The notes below the pieces were generated by a model. The model worked only from the letters and a program-made list of their open reading frames with translations. It had not been told where the DNA came from and searched no databases. The position numbers and the translations under genes were made by a program. A stretch of DNA of 64,000 nt. It comes from Haemaphysalis longicornis (Eukaryota > Arthropoda > Arachnida > Ixodida > Ixodidae). Every line of letters starts with the position of its first letter. Within the stretch, counting starts at the first letter, position 1. Where the stretch lies: NCBI GenBank assembly GCA_013339765.2, contig CM023452.1, forward strand, positions 163,679,581-163,743,580. Direction: 5' to 3'. Positions 47,698 through 58,709 of this stretch are shown in pieces.

Positions 47698-47977
47698 CTA
47701 GAAAAAAAACAAGGATTTCTTATAATGTTCGCTTTTTCGCGTACAAAGACAAGACTGCGTTGAGTAGGTCGGTGGAGGCACAGAAACAGTCCAAAACAAA
47801 ACATTGTGAGTGAATGAACACTCATAGCAATTTTTTGTAGAGGTTATTCCAATGAAACACATGCCAGGGATGTCAACAACCCTGAGGTCCCATAATGTCT
47901 ATTGAAAGCCTGTAGTTGCACCATTCCATTCAATGTAAAGACCACCGTAATTTGGAGGTGAGCAAGAAAAACCTTAC

Positions 47978-48010
47978 CTCCCACCCCAGAATAGTACGAC
48001 GACATGCCAT
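47978..48010 (-). CDS. Microexon 3 (33 nt), Tyr-rich tail
   Basis: Thirty-three bases between a CTTTCCTTCTAG acceptor and a GTAAGG donor, phase 1 at both ends. They encode residues 12-21 (GMSSYYSGVG) plus the shared codon for Tyr11. The exon resembles its neighbour at 47650-47697 in acceptor, first bases (ATG/ATGATC), the TAC TAT pair and the donor. The exon itself would remain in frame if skipped. It lies 280 bp from the next exon. Confidence 0.66.
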
Positions 48011-48149
48011 CTAGAAGGAAAGAAAAGTTTTTTCCACATTAACGATATCATCTGCAGAAGACAAGAATGCGTGGAACGAAGTGTGAGGAAAGTCAGAGGA
48101 TTGTTCGCTAATTCGTACCGTGCTTATGTCGCTTGTATAGAGTGTGAGC

Positions 48150-49425
48150 TCCTTACAACCAAATGTTTTGGTTTTCAAAAAGTCTGTTCGACCGATTATC
48201 TCTATTTATGGTATTATAACCATTACAGGTGGAACTTCCTCCAATTAAGCATTTTGGTGCAAATACAGGGCTTTACGCGGTTCCCCACTTTTGGCTATTT
48301 TAATGCGTGGCAATCCTTGCCAGGAAGCCCCACCGCCCGGCCCGTGTAACGGCCTGCAGTTCCACAAAAATGGACATATCACGGAAGTTCTACCTGAAAT
48401 CGCTATAACGGCTTGAATGGAGATAAGTGGTTGCCCAAAAGTTTGAAAAACTAAAAATATAAGAACAATACAAAACACTGCGGAAAATGGCGAACCGTGT
48501 AATACCCTGTATTTCCATAATATTCCGATTTCGCGAAATTTTCAAATGTAGTCGTTAAATTAACTGTAAACGGAGATAACTGGTGTGGAAAAATTTTGAA
48601 AAACTGAAAACATAAGAAAAAATATAAATAAATTGCGCAAAATGACACCACGTACCACGCATAGAATTTCCGCAATGATGCAGATTTTGCAGAAGTGCCA
48701 CCTATATCTGTTATATTATTATTAATAAGATAATTGCCAAAAAAATTTTGAAACACTCAAGAAAATATAGAAAATAAAAAAAGTAAGAAGAAATTACGGA
48801 AAATGGTGACCCATGTAATGCTCTGCATTTCCAGAATATTACAGATTTCACAAAAGTTCCGATTGTAATCGTTATAATAGCGTAAGGGGCGATAGTTGGT
48901 GGCACAGGATTCAGAAAAACAAAAATTTTCTCTGGAAAAACTCACATAAATACAAGCGCTGTAAGAATGCTACGTATTAGTAGATAATTCTCTGAGTTCT
49001 GCAGATTTTTTTATATTTTTTTATATTTTTTTATTTCTTGGCCTTTCCATATTCTGTTCGGCCAGTAATCTCCCTTTACGCTGTTATAACGATTACGGCG
49101 GGATTCCCGCCAAATCTCAATTTATGTTGAATTGTGCGTTAAGCGGTTCACAACTTTTCGCTATTTTTTATATTTTATTCTTTTTTTTCGGAATTGTGTC
49201 TAAACAAGTATCTCCATTTACGCTACTATAACGATTACTGGTATAACATCCGCCAAATATGCATATTTGTGGATAAACAGTGCGTTACAGAGTTCGGCAC
49301 TTTTCGGTATTTTCTTTTCAATTTTTCTAAATTTATGGGGTTTTGAAATTCTGTTCCACCAATTATCTTCATTTACGATAGTATAACGATTACAGGTAGA
49401 ACTTCCCTCAAATCTGTATCATCAT
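48150..49425. repeat. Tandem repeat of about 140-156 bp in mixed orientation
   Basis: A recurrent landmark (TATAACGATTACAGG or its reverse complement) marks units at about 48212 (+), 48396, 48550, 48705 and 48845 (all -), then 49088, 49228 and 49384 (all +). Units also share an AATACAGGG-GTTACACGG word, a CACTTTTCGCTATTTT tract and a GTTCCACCAATTATCTC word. Orientation changes near 48345 and between about 48960 and 49040. The array lies in intron 2, just upstream of microexon 3, and its right end is cut by an RTE tail. A lone copy is at 62865-63045. Confidence 0.75.
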
Positions 49426-50035
49426 CATTAACAACAACAACCTATTTAGGTCCACTGAAAGACAAAGCCTTCCCTATCGCCTCCCCAATTAAGAAATGGC
49501 TCCCCCCGTTTCGGTCTTGTGCGGCCAGAGTTCATTCTTTACCTCCGAATTTCCTTATTTCATCTCTCCATCGAGTTAATGGCCTTCCCCTTCTACTCCC
49601 TTCTCCAGGCGTCCATTCTGTTACCTTTGTGATCCACCTGTTGTCAGTTCGTCGTACCACACGGCCAGCCCAAGTCCATTTCTTTTTCGTTACTTGAACT
49701 ATAATCCCTTCAATCCGATTTTGTTCCCAATTCCAGTTGCTCGTTTTCTATCTCTAAGGGTTACCTCTAACATTGTCCGCTCCGTAGCACGTTGGTCGGG
49801 CCTGAGTGTGCTTTCTAATTGTTCAGTAAGGCGCCAAGTTCACCTGCGTATGTCATTACCGGCAGGACGCCTTGGTTCAATACCTTTCGGTTTAGGGTAG
49901 GGGTATCTTCCTTTTAATTAGCAGCGAATACTCGCCGAATTCATCCCACCCCATTCCTACGCTGCACCGCAATTCTTGACCATCTGGCCAAGGTAGCTAT
50001 ATCCTACTTTTTCCAGTGTTTCGTCACCTGTGCTG
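49408..50035 (-). pseudogene. RTE-type LINE 3' part, minus strand
   Basis: Minus-strand frames read TGDETLEKVGYSYLGQMVKN, then RDRKRATGIGNKIG, GLGWPCGTTN and TEWTPGEGSRRGRPLTRW. The end is an (ATG)n-type tail at 49408-49425 (ATCATCATCATT on the plus strand). It is a different subfamily from the RTE at 41615. Truncated and frame-broken; it abuts the CR1-like LINE directly. Confidence 0.7.
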
Positions 50036-53000
50036 ATGGTGCTGCCATACCCATGGTTCTGTTGTTTGTTGGGCCGCGCTGAAACCGAACTAAGGAAGTT
50101 AACGTTACTGTGTGGCGATATTGATACCAACACAGGCCCGGGTCTGCAACAAATTGCCAAAATGTTAGCAGACAACGGGGTTGATGTTAAAGACATTAAA
50201 GGAATGCAACTGTCAGATATTGCGAAGAAGCTGGGTGCTTTATCTGGGCTCAAATAGAAGGTAAATTCCTGTCAGGAGCCGCTGTCCTCTTTGGAAAAAG
50301 CAATAGGGGTTCTGGAAACTAAAATCGATCAACTGAAAAACCACTGTTGCCGGTCCAATTTAATCGTTTATGGTCTTACAAAGCGGCAAATGAAAAGGGA
50401 AACACTAGAAAGTGCCACCAACGAAGGCATTCTAAAAGACTTCATGATACTTGAACCGGTCAGTATCGAGCATATTCATCGTATAGGTAGACCTGAACAG
50501 GCAAAGTTAGGCCAGTCATTTTCAAATAGCTTGATTGGCGAGGCAAAGCCAGAATACAAGAAACGGGTCGAAACTTAAAAATACCGTGCTAGCTATTGGG
50601 GAAGACTTTTCTCCGGAGGTACGAGCTATTATAAGACAGCTTTGGGCAATCAGAAAAGCAAACCGATATAATAATGAAAAGTAAACTTCGCACTTGACAG
50701 GCTGTATATAGATAACCAAGTATATGTCTGTTACAGTTATAAAGGTGAATAAATCAGGTAAGAAAAAACGACGGAAGCAGAACCCGGTCCAATGACCAGA
50801 CGGTGTGCCCAATCACTGAATCGCACTTAAGAAAACAACTCACACTTTCTTAACAAGTAATTGAACGAAAAGTCAACTTTTCGTTACTGGTGAGGAGGGC
50901 TCGAAAGAAAAATTCCTCCGCTTGGTTAACATAAATGCCCGAAGCGTCATCTACAAGACTGTACTTATGGAAATTGCCTTACTTCAATAAGGTTCCTCAT
51001 GTAACGTTTGGGTCTGAGACGTGGTTGCACCCCGAAATAGCTGATGATGTATTTCCAGCCCCGTATAGGATGTATATGAAAGACAGAACTACAAGGGGAG
51101 AAGGAGTAGCAGGCCTTGTGAAAGAAACATTGCGGGCCTCATTATTTGGTTACATTGACCACTTAGAATGTGGGTGCATTAAACTGTCTTGTTTTAGCCC
51201 CACTTTTATCCTGTACGCAATTTACGGACCCCCGGAGGCTGCGTTATGAATCCATGGAAAAATTGGTTTAACATATGTCCCAAGTTCGCAACAACAACAT
51301 TTTGTTAGCAGGTGATTTTAACCACCACCCGTTGACTGGGAGCGTTTTACGACAGGCTCATTGTAGATCAAAGAGACTGAGATTGTGTTTAACATCATCC
51401 GCACCCATAACTTCATGAAATTTGTGGGTGAGCAAACTCGTGTGCATAAATCCTCAAGTTTGATGTTGGAGTTAGTATTTTTAAGCCGTGAACTCGAGCA
51501 GTACACTGTTTCAGTAGAACAGGGCATGTGCGATCATAACTAGGTAAGCGTTTCCGTTCCGCTTAGCAGTTTCCCAAGTGCAAACAAGTCTTCAGTGCGT
51601 ACCTTTAACGATTACTGGAGAGCAGATCAGGTATCCGTAATAGAATATATGGAATCGTGTTTTTATGTCTCTGAGGTGGGCGATTGTGTCATCATTGCAT
51701 CGGTCGGTTTCTACCGAATAAACGGGAAAAGGTGCACAAAGCAACTACTTTGATAACCGGAGACTAAGTCCCTTAAAACGAAAGATAAAACGCTTAAGAA
51801 AGAGGCATGCGCAGTCTTGTACTCTATCGGTCGTCAAAGACAGCCTTGCACAGGCTATAAGCTCATAAAGAGATCGCTATTTAAGATGGTGCTGCCCAAC
51901 TTTATAAAGACTGACCCAACTAAATTCTGGAACACTGGTGACAGATAGAACCTCTTACCGAAATTGCAATGGATAGCGTGATTGCAACTGATGAAAAAGA
52001 GATTGTTGGTCATTTTAATGCGTAATTTAAAAGTGGGTTTCCGGCTATACTCTTTATGTTTCAAACGGTAAACGGTGCGACTAATGCGAAGTGTCGTCCG
52101 TGCCTTATTCTGTTGTATTTTCAACGTTCCTGAATCTTACTTCCCAAAAGTCTATGGACCTGATAATCTCCCCAATGGGTTCCCAAGAAGATATGCCGAA
52201 CATGTCGTTAAATTCGTGCATGAAATTTTCCGTAGTTCGGTATCATCAAAGCTACCACATGACTGGAAAACCACCCTGGTAAGTCCTGTATTCAAGAAAC
52301 GTGACTGTTTGTCGCCTCAAAATTATCGACCCATAACCTTGACCTCACCATGCTACTAACAAATGCAACACATGATTCCTACACAAATTGTAAATTTTCT
52401 GACTCAACATGCAATCCTGATTAATTTTCAGCACGGCTTTAGAAAGGGATATTCGGCAGTGACGAAACTAGTTACAATATTTCACTCATTTGCACTTAAC
52501 CTGAATAAGAATAGGCAAACTGACATATGTTTCGGCTTCAGTAAGGCATTTCCACACGGTTACACACGACAAATTCATCTTGAAAACTTCAGCGTATTGG
52601 CCTTCCCGGAATCTTTGCTAAGTGGATTGCAGACTATATAAATAACCGTGAACAGTTTGTTGCTATCAATGAAAACCATTCACAATCTCTGCAAGTCACA
52701 TGAGGTGTACCCGAAGGAAGCGTCCTTGGGCCATTGCTTTTTCTTTTATACGTTAATGATATTGTATGTCATCACCCCTTCTGTACAAATGAGATTATTT
52801 GCAGACGATTGGGTTTTGTCCCCCAATATTAACTCTTTCGACGGATAAATATGAACTTAAACATTTATAATATCTCTCAGTGGTGCAATATTTGGGGAAT
52901 GTCCTTAATGCAGAAAAGAGTGTCTGCATGCGTTTGATACGCAAGAAACATCCACTAATGATACGTGCCAGCTTGGGTCTTCAACCATCACAGTGGTTGC

Positions 53001-53795
53001 TAGTAATATTATTTGGGCGTAACTAGGACTACTAATTTGTCTTAGAACTTGCATGTACACAACATGCTCAGCTGCCTTACGCAAATTTGGGTTTCGTACG
53101 AGTTTTGCCAATGTAGAGCTTCTTAGTTATTATTCCTTTACACGACCGAAACTGGAATACGGCAGCATTGTATGTGACCCTTACAGTAAGCTTAACATTA
53201 ACAAACTTGAGGGGGTTTAAAGGAAAGCTGTTCGGTTTTTATATTTCAAATACTTACCGTGGGATTGCCCTTGCCCGCTACCGTCTGAAAATGACATTCA
53301 GACCCTTGAGTCACACATACACGAACAACGGCTGCATTTACTTCAATTATTACTTATGGTAAACTTGCCATCGGTCCATCACCGTATTTATTTTTTCTAT
53401 CAACAACACGACACCATCATCCCCATCCTTAGTCTGAACCGATGCCTTTATGTATTCTTTTTTTCCATGGAGACTGTCGACTCGAAGAAGTTATGCGAAC
53501 CTCATTTATTGTAAAGTATGTAGAATGAAGTGTATTGTTTTTGTTTGGTGTAAGTACTACTTGTGTTGTAGAACAAAATGTAATGTAGTGTTGTAGAACC
53601 AGGTGATTGTTGCAATGCATAACGAAGTGTATTGGGTCAATAGAACAAAGCGTATTGTGTTACCTAACGAAGTGTGTCGTAGCGTGTAAAACGACGTGTC
53701 ATTTTTGTATGATGTACGTCATTACTTTTGTGGTATACGTGATGTGCCCATCCTGCTTGGACCACTTAGGTTTCGCAGTATGTGTTAAATAAAAA
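50036..53795 (+). mobile_element. Near-complete but dead CR1/L2-like LINE
   Basis: ORF1 starts near 50030-50040. It carries a 2A-like motif (50099-50140), a coiled-coil stretch and an RNA-binding-like part (EHIHRIGRPEQAK) to about 50795. ORF2 starts near 50930 with INARS-type endonuclease sequence (GSETWLHPEI, RTTRGEGVAGLVKETL). The RT is visible from PQNYRPITLTSP (near 52315) through INFQHGFRKGYS, a degraded SGVPQGS-LGPLLF region and LFADDWVL (near 52795). The 3' UTR ends CCTGCTTGGACCACTTAGG, GCAGTATGTGTTAAATAAA at 53740-53795. Stops and shifts occur throughout. Antisense to the host gene, in intron 2. Confidence 0.82.
50099..50140 (+). other. 2A-like motif at LINE ORF1 N-terminus
   Basis: LTLLCGDIDTNTGP, about 23 codons into the ORF. 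The canonical 2A signature is D-V/I-E-x-N-P-G-P. Here Glu is Asp and the first Pro is Thr, so ribosomal skipping activity is probably lost. 2A-like sequences at this place are known in CR1/L2-type LINEs of several animals. Confidence 0.65.
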
Positions 53796-54104
53796 CAAAT
53801 TTTGTTTTGGAGGCGCAAATATGATACGCAAACGATGCTGCTTAAACACTTCGCCAAAAAAGCTTTCTGCCGAGCTTTGAAACCGCAACGTTGCTCGAGT
53901 GAGCGCGAGGCTTTAGCCCACTGCGCACGACATAATTTGTTGCTTTCTTGCTTTAATTGCTTATGCGCCATAAAACTCCACTCAAATCACACAGTCGGCG
54001 GGTGCGATGAAACAACTGGTATACTATATCGCGTCCCACCGTTTGTGTCGCGTCAATGTTTTGTGCTCGATTTCGATGATCCCTGGCTGGTTAACCGAAC
54101 ATTT
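53796..54104. other. Spacer between LINE and Gypsy element
   Basis: About 300 bp of ordinary intron with no recognised feature. Confidence 0.5.
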
Positions 54105-54288
54105 TGTAGAGCGCATGCCACGGAGGCATTGAAAGAGAAACGACCAGACCACGTAGCAAGGCCGGTTTTTTTCGAACGCCGTGGGGTCTCTATCTACTGG
54201 TGCCAGGGACGCGCGAGCCCTCCGGCGGGTGAGCGCGCTCGTTGGCCTGCGTCACGCTGCTTCCGCTGGCACTGTGGCTTCCGCTACA
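54105..54288 (-). repeat. 3' LTR of Gypsy element
   Basis: Starts TGTAGAG and ends TACA on the plus strand. Roughly nine bases in ten match the other LTR; the main length difference is a poly-T run. Confidence 0.88.
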
Positions 54289-54900
54289 GGGCTCCCCACC
54301 AAGAGAGGAGCTGGTGCGCCGCTCTGATGAACCCAGCGTACATGATGGTCGCGGTGGTGTGCAGCCACAGTCGGAAGACTCGTAGTGTTGATGTCGGCGG
54401 TGGTGACATATGCCGGCACCAGGCGCTCTAGGGCTATGGTGTCGTGGGAGCCGTTGATGTCGATGACGTACGTCGACGAGTGTCGTTCTACCACATGGAA
54501 AGGGGCAATGTAGTGTGGTTGCAAAGGGCGGAGCACGGGTCCGTACCGCACAAACACATGTGTTGCCTGTTCAAGGTACGGAAGCACATAAGGTCCTCTG
54601 GGTTTTCGTTTACGTGTAGGCTGCGGTCGAAGGTCAGCGAGGATTAATCTCAGAGATTTGACGTAGTCCGCGGCGGAAGGTGCTTGAGACTGATTCTCGA
54701 ACATGTCGGCTGGTAGTCGAAGCTGTGTTCCATAAACTAGTTCAGCCGAAGAACACGTCAGGTCAGTCTAAGGTGGTGCGTATGCCCGGAAGTGTGAGGG
54801 GCAAGCGCTGGACCCACTGTGTTGGGCAGTCGTGTGCTGTGAGCGCGGCCCTAAGTTGGCGGTGAAAGCGCTTGACGAGTCCATTTGTTTGTGGCAGGTA

Positions 54901-55123
54901 CTATCGCGGTCACACTTAGTGGGAACACGGGAGCGCGTGGCGCGAGCTACTACTAGAGCATCCTAACGGCGCCGCGCGGAAACAGCACGCATGCGCGTTG
55001 TGAGGGTCCGGAGGGTACAGAGCTCATCGCGCGCACGCGTCACCGGGCGGCAGAGCGTCGTCTGCTACATGCGAGCTGCCGGCGCTAAACGAGCAGCAGA
55101 TGTTGCCAGCGGCCGTGAGCCGC
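54901..55123 (+). repeat. Left long terminal inverted repeat of Tc1/mariner element
   Basis: Matches 56046-56269 reversed, with few mismatches. It includes CATGCGCGTTGTGAGGGTCC. Confidence 0.88.
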
Positions 55124-55489
55124 ATTCGCAGGTATACGCAGCAATTTGTTGCTGGAAATCAAGATCAATCGCCGTTCGTTCCTCAGATGCGCACCGCTAT
55201 TCTGCCGTCTTGGCGTTCACAAGCAAGAATTTTCACCGCGAGCTGATGAATCTTTGATGCGTGACCACACTGGCTATGCGCGGCCACTGCGCGCATCGTC
55301 TGTGGGGATGTCATCTTTAAGGGAAGTTTTTTCTTTGTGGGCGTGAAATATGCCCGAAACGCCGGTCATGGTGAAATACGTTTTACGCCAGTGAGGTCGG
55401 GATCCACGCATATATATCTTTGTGCGTGTTTTTACTTCATCAACAAACTTCGTTCGTCCTTGTTCCTTTCGCGCTTACTTACACGAAGC

Positions 55490-55731
55490 TGGCCTGGGTG
55501 TCGAAGGAGCCGACCTCAATTAACGTCATCGAGAATGTTTGGGGTCGCATGAAAGTAGAGGTGAACCGGACCCCCATATCTTCGGCCACTGAGGACGAGC
55601 TGTGGGCCGCAGTGCTCGCCGATTGGCAGCGGCTGGCAAGCGACACCTCACTTGTGACAGCGCTCTACGAGTCGCTTCCGTCAAGAATGTCTGCTGTCGT
55701 CGAAGTCAACGGCGACATGACGCACTACTAA
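55490..55731 (+). pseudogene. Tc1-family transposase C-terminus
   Basis: STSINVIENVWGRMK-like sequence (TSINVIENVWGRMKVEVNR) carries the last acidic residue of the DDE triad in the usual P-D-x-N-P-I-E-N-x-W setting, here eroded to T-S-I-N-V-I-E-N. ELWAAVLADWQRLASD and a normal C-terminal end (MTHY, stop) follow. About three quarters of the transposase is missing. Confidence 0.85.
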
Positions 55732-56045
55732 GGGCGTCTCAACTGGTTCCGTATTATGTTTAACGGCCCAGACCACCGTATTTCATTAAAAAAGCTTGAA
55801 ATAAAGTGTTTCATCGGCCATTTACTTTACAGCACCTTTGTTACTGGCATTACCATGCGAAATAATTTGCGTGCTCGCGTCAGCGATAAGCCCGTCGCTG
55901 ATACCTTTTCGCCTTGAAAAGCATACAAAATGTATTAACCTTCAAACAAAGTTCGTAAAGTTATGGTTCTGCCTATTGCGGAGCTCGCGGGGACAATTCT
56001 TATCTGCGAAAAAAAAAAATTCCTAGACGTCTGCAGTTTATTGCT

Positions 56046-56269
56046 GCGGTTCGCGGCCACTGGCAACGTCTGCTGCTCGTTTAGCGCCGGCAGCTCGCTT
56101 GTAGCAGACGACGCGCTGCCGCCCGGTGACGCGATGCGCGCGATGAGCTCTGTACCCTCCGGACCCTCACAACGCGCATGCGTGCTGTTTCTGCGCGGCG
56201 CCGTTAGGAAGCTCTAGTAGTAGCTCGGGCCACGCGCTCCCGTGTTCCCACCAAGTTTGACCGCGATAG
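56046..56269 (-). repeat. Right long terminal inverted repeat of Tc1/mariner element
   Basis: Reverse complement of 54901-55123. A run of A (56011-56020) lies just inside. Confidence 0.88.
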
Positions 56270-56921
56270 TACGCTGCCGTGCGCGAACGAGTCGTGCCAA
56301 GGAGGTGAAGGAGCTCGGCGAATAAAGTAGACTCGAACTTCCATCTGCGGTCGGTGACGATGGATGATGGGCATCCGAAGCATGCTACCCACGTCGACAC
56401 AAATGCTGACGCTACCGTGGGCGCGGAGATGTCGGGTAGCGGTGTGGCTTCAGGCCAGCGTTTGAATAGGTTCACGCAAGTCAGTAGGTAGCGGTAGCCT
56501 TGGCATGGGGGCAAGAGACCGACGAGGATGATGTGCACGACGCCGAAGCGCTCATCCGGTTGTAGGAAGGTCTTTACCGGTGAAACTGGGTACCGGTGAA
56601 CCTTTGCGCGTTGTCATGGTGCACAGGCGCGGACCCAGTCGTGAACATCGGCGTTCATGCGAGGCCAGACGAAACGACCCGCGATGAGTTTCTGCGTGGC
56701 ACAAATCCCAGGATGGGGCATGTTGTACGGAGCGTCGAAGAGCTCGTGACGGCAGGTTTTGGGTATGAACGGTCGTGGCTTTCCGGTCAACAAGTTGCAA
56801 ACAATGTGCTGTCCGTTGAGTGTCCCGTCTTCGAGCTTGAGCGCCGTTGGGAATGAGCGAAGACGCAGCAGCTCCGCGTCGTCTGCTTGGTCAGCAGCCA
56901 GCCGGTGGAGGTCGGGCGCAA

Positions 56922-57659
56922 TTAAAAGCGGCGAAGTGGAGAGGCAATGGCGTCCACGCGGCTTAGAACATCCGCAGCTGTGTGGTCAACGCCACTGAAA
57001 TGCTTGATATCCGTTGTGTACTCGTACAGGTAGGCAAGCTGGCGCACTTCTCGTGGCGTGTAATGGGTGTCGGGCCGGCTGATGGCGCACGTCAAGGGCT
57101 CGTGGTCAGTGCAGATGGTGAACTGAAGACCCTCAAGAAGATGTAGGAAATGACGCACAGCCAGATACATTGCCACAAGTTCACGCCCGAAGACAATGTA
57201 CCGGGTTTGCGGTGGGGTTAGGCGTTTTGAGAAGAAGGCCAAGGGCTGCCACGCACCATTTACGTGTTGTTGGAGGACAGCTCCCATAGCAGAACTCGAA
57301 GCGTTCGTCATCAGCGCTAGTGGACGTCCTGGATTTGGGTGAGCGAGGAGAGCGGCGTTTGCCAGCGCACGTTTAATAGAATGAAAGGCTGCCTCAGCAC
57401 TTGCGTTCCAGTCCAATTCAGTGGTATAGCGCTTCCCGGAAAGCAGGTGGTCGAGAGGCTCAAGCAGAGTGGCGCAGTTCTTGATAAAACGACGGTAGAA
57501 GTTTACCAGACCCAGGAACTGGCGAAGCTTTGTGACCGACGTTGGTGTTGGGAAGTCAAGAATGGCCTGGACCTTGTTGGAGAGAGGGGCCGAATGCCTG
57601 TCGCATCCAGTCAATGGGAACACCGAACTCACTCTATGTTGCATTGATGACAACGCCAT
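56922..57659 (-). pseudogene. Gypsy RT connection and RNase H
   Basis: Contains FLGLVNFYRRFIKN, then LALMTNASSSAMGAVLQQ, where the first RNase H catalytic Asp is Asn. FSKRLTPPQTRYIVFGREL (Glu), FTICTDHEPL (Asp) and HTAADVLSR (last Asp) follow. The Asn substitution alone would be expected to abolish RNase H activity. Confidence 0.85.
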
Positions 57660-58236
57660 GGGCAGCTAAGCTTTTGAGGAGAATGCGGAGATGGTGAAGA
57701 TGCTCCTCTAGGGACGTACTTGCTACCAGCAGATCGTCCACGTAAGCATAGACGAAGGGCAGTCCACGCCTCACTGTATCGAGGAAATGCTGAAACGTTT
57801 GGGCAGCTTTCCTGAGGCCGAACGGCATTCGGAGGAACTCGAAAAGGCCGAAAGATGTTGTGATGGCCGTCTTGTATATGTCTTCGTCAGCGACGGGGAT
57901 CTGGTGGTTTGCCCGGACAAGGTCAATTTTTGAAAATATGGTGGCACCGTGCAGACTGGCGGTGAAATCTTGTATGTTGGGAAGGGGGTACTGATCTGGG
58001 ATGGTGGAGAGGTTCAAGAACCGGTAGTTGCCACAAGGTCGCCAGTCACCGCTCGTTTTGGGTACCATGTCCAAGGGTGAAGCGTAGCGGCTGGAAAAAG
58101 GTCGAACGATGCCAAGTTCTAGCATGTGCTCGAACTCTGCACGGGCGATCTTGAGTCTGTCGGGAGCGAGACGTCGCGGACGAAAGAAAACGGGTGGTCC
58201 GGTAGTGGTGATATGATGACGGACGTCATGAGTCAC
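57634..58236 (-). pseudogene. Gypsy reverse transcriptase
   Basis: About 200 codons with GIVRPFSSRYASPLDMVPK, RPCGNYRFLN, FSKIDLVRANHQIPV (catalytic Asp), MPFGLRKAAQTFQ and the active-site YVDDLLVAS. A stop upstream near 58240 and a frameshift near 57634 separate it from protease and RNase H. Confidence 0.88.
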
Positions 58237-58349
58237 GGGCTGAGTTCAGTCGGGTGGTGACGTGACGGTGGGGAACTCATTTAGCAGGGCGGCAAACGGT
58301 TCTTCAGCAGCTGTAGCGCAGGAAGGCGCTACGTCAGCAGCTGCTGTCG

Positions 58350-58700
58350 CTACGACGCCTTGAACTGAGAGGAGGGTCGTGAAGTCGAGAAGTCGCCGTC
58401 GCTTAGGAGGCCATGTTTTGTAAGAAAGTCAGCACCAAGGATGGCAGAGCAGACGTCCGCGGCCGCAAAAACCCACCGGAAAGTTCTGCGAAGACCCAGG
58501 TTCAAAGTCAGGAATCGCTGCACGAATACGGGAATGCGCGTGCCGTTCACTGCCTGGAGGTAGAAGACTGCGCTGGAGGGGCGATCGTGGCGTGAAGCTG
58601 GAAAGACACTGACTTGCTCTCCCGTGTCGACGAGAAACTTTTGTCCGGTGGTGCGATCGACGATGTGAAACAGGCGACATTCTTTAATGGCGCCAGAACC
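58350..58700 (-). pseudogene. Gypsy aspartic protease
   Basis: FLVDTGEQVSVFPAS holds the DTG active site, but the usual following Ala is Glu. ILGADFLTKHGLL is the conserved second half. In frame with the gag tail. Confidence 0.78.
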
Positions 58701-58709
58701 GCTCGTCGA

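Larger units (their letters stand above)
54901..56269 (+). mobile_element. Tc1/mariner-type transposon, internally deleted
   Basis: 1369 bp beginning CTATCGCGGTC and ending with its reverse complement, with the TA target duplicated (54899-54900, 56270-56271). Inverted ends of about 223 bp are nearly identical over their whole length. Only the last part of a transposase remains (55490-55731). It is inserted in the integrase of the Gypsy element, so it is younger than that element. Confidence 0.9.
54300..56920 (-). pseudogene. Gypsy integrase, split by a DNA transposon
   Basis: Upstream part (56272-56900): CRHELFDAPYNMPHPGICAT (zinc-finger His pair), WVRACAP, then VNLFKRWPEATPLPDISA and SSIVTDRRWKFES. 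The reading frame breaks near 56275 at the transposon. Downstream part (54300-54898): residues around the YHPQ-NG site are degraded. The C-terminal domain ends GPVLRPLQPHYIAPFHVVER and ALERLVPAYV (GPY/F-type module). Confidence 0.8.

Noticed and set aside
50099..50140. Integrated virus suggested by the 2A-like peptide
   Set aside because: It sits at the start of LINE ORF1 followed by endonuclease and RT of CR1/L2 type; the retrotransposon explains it.
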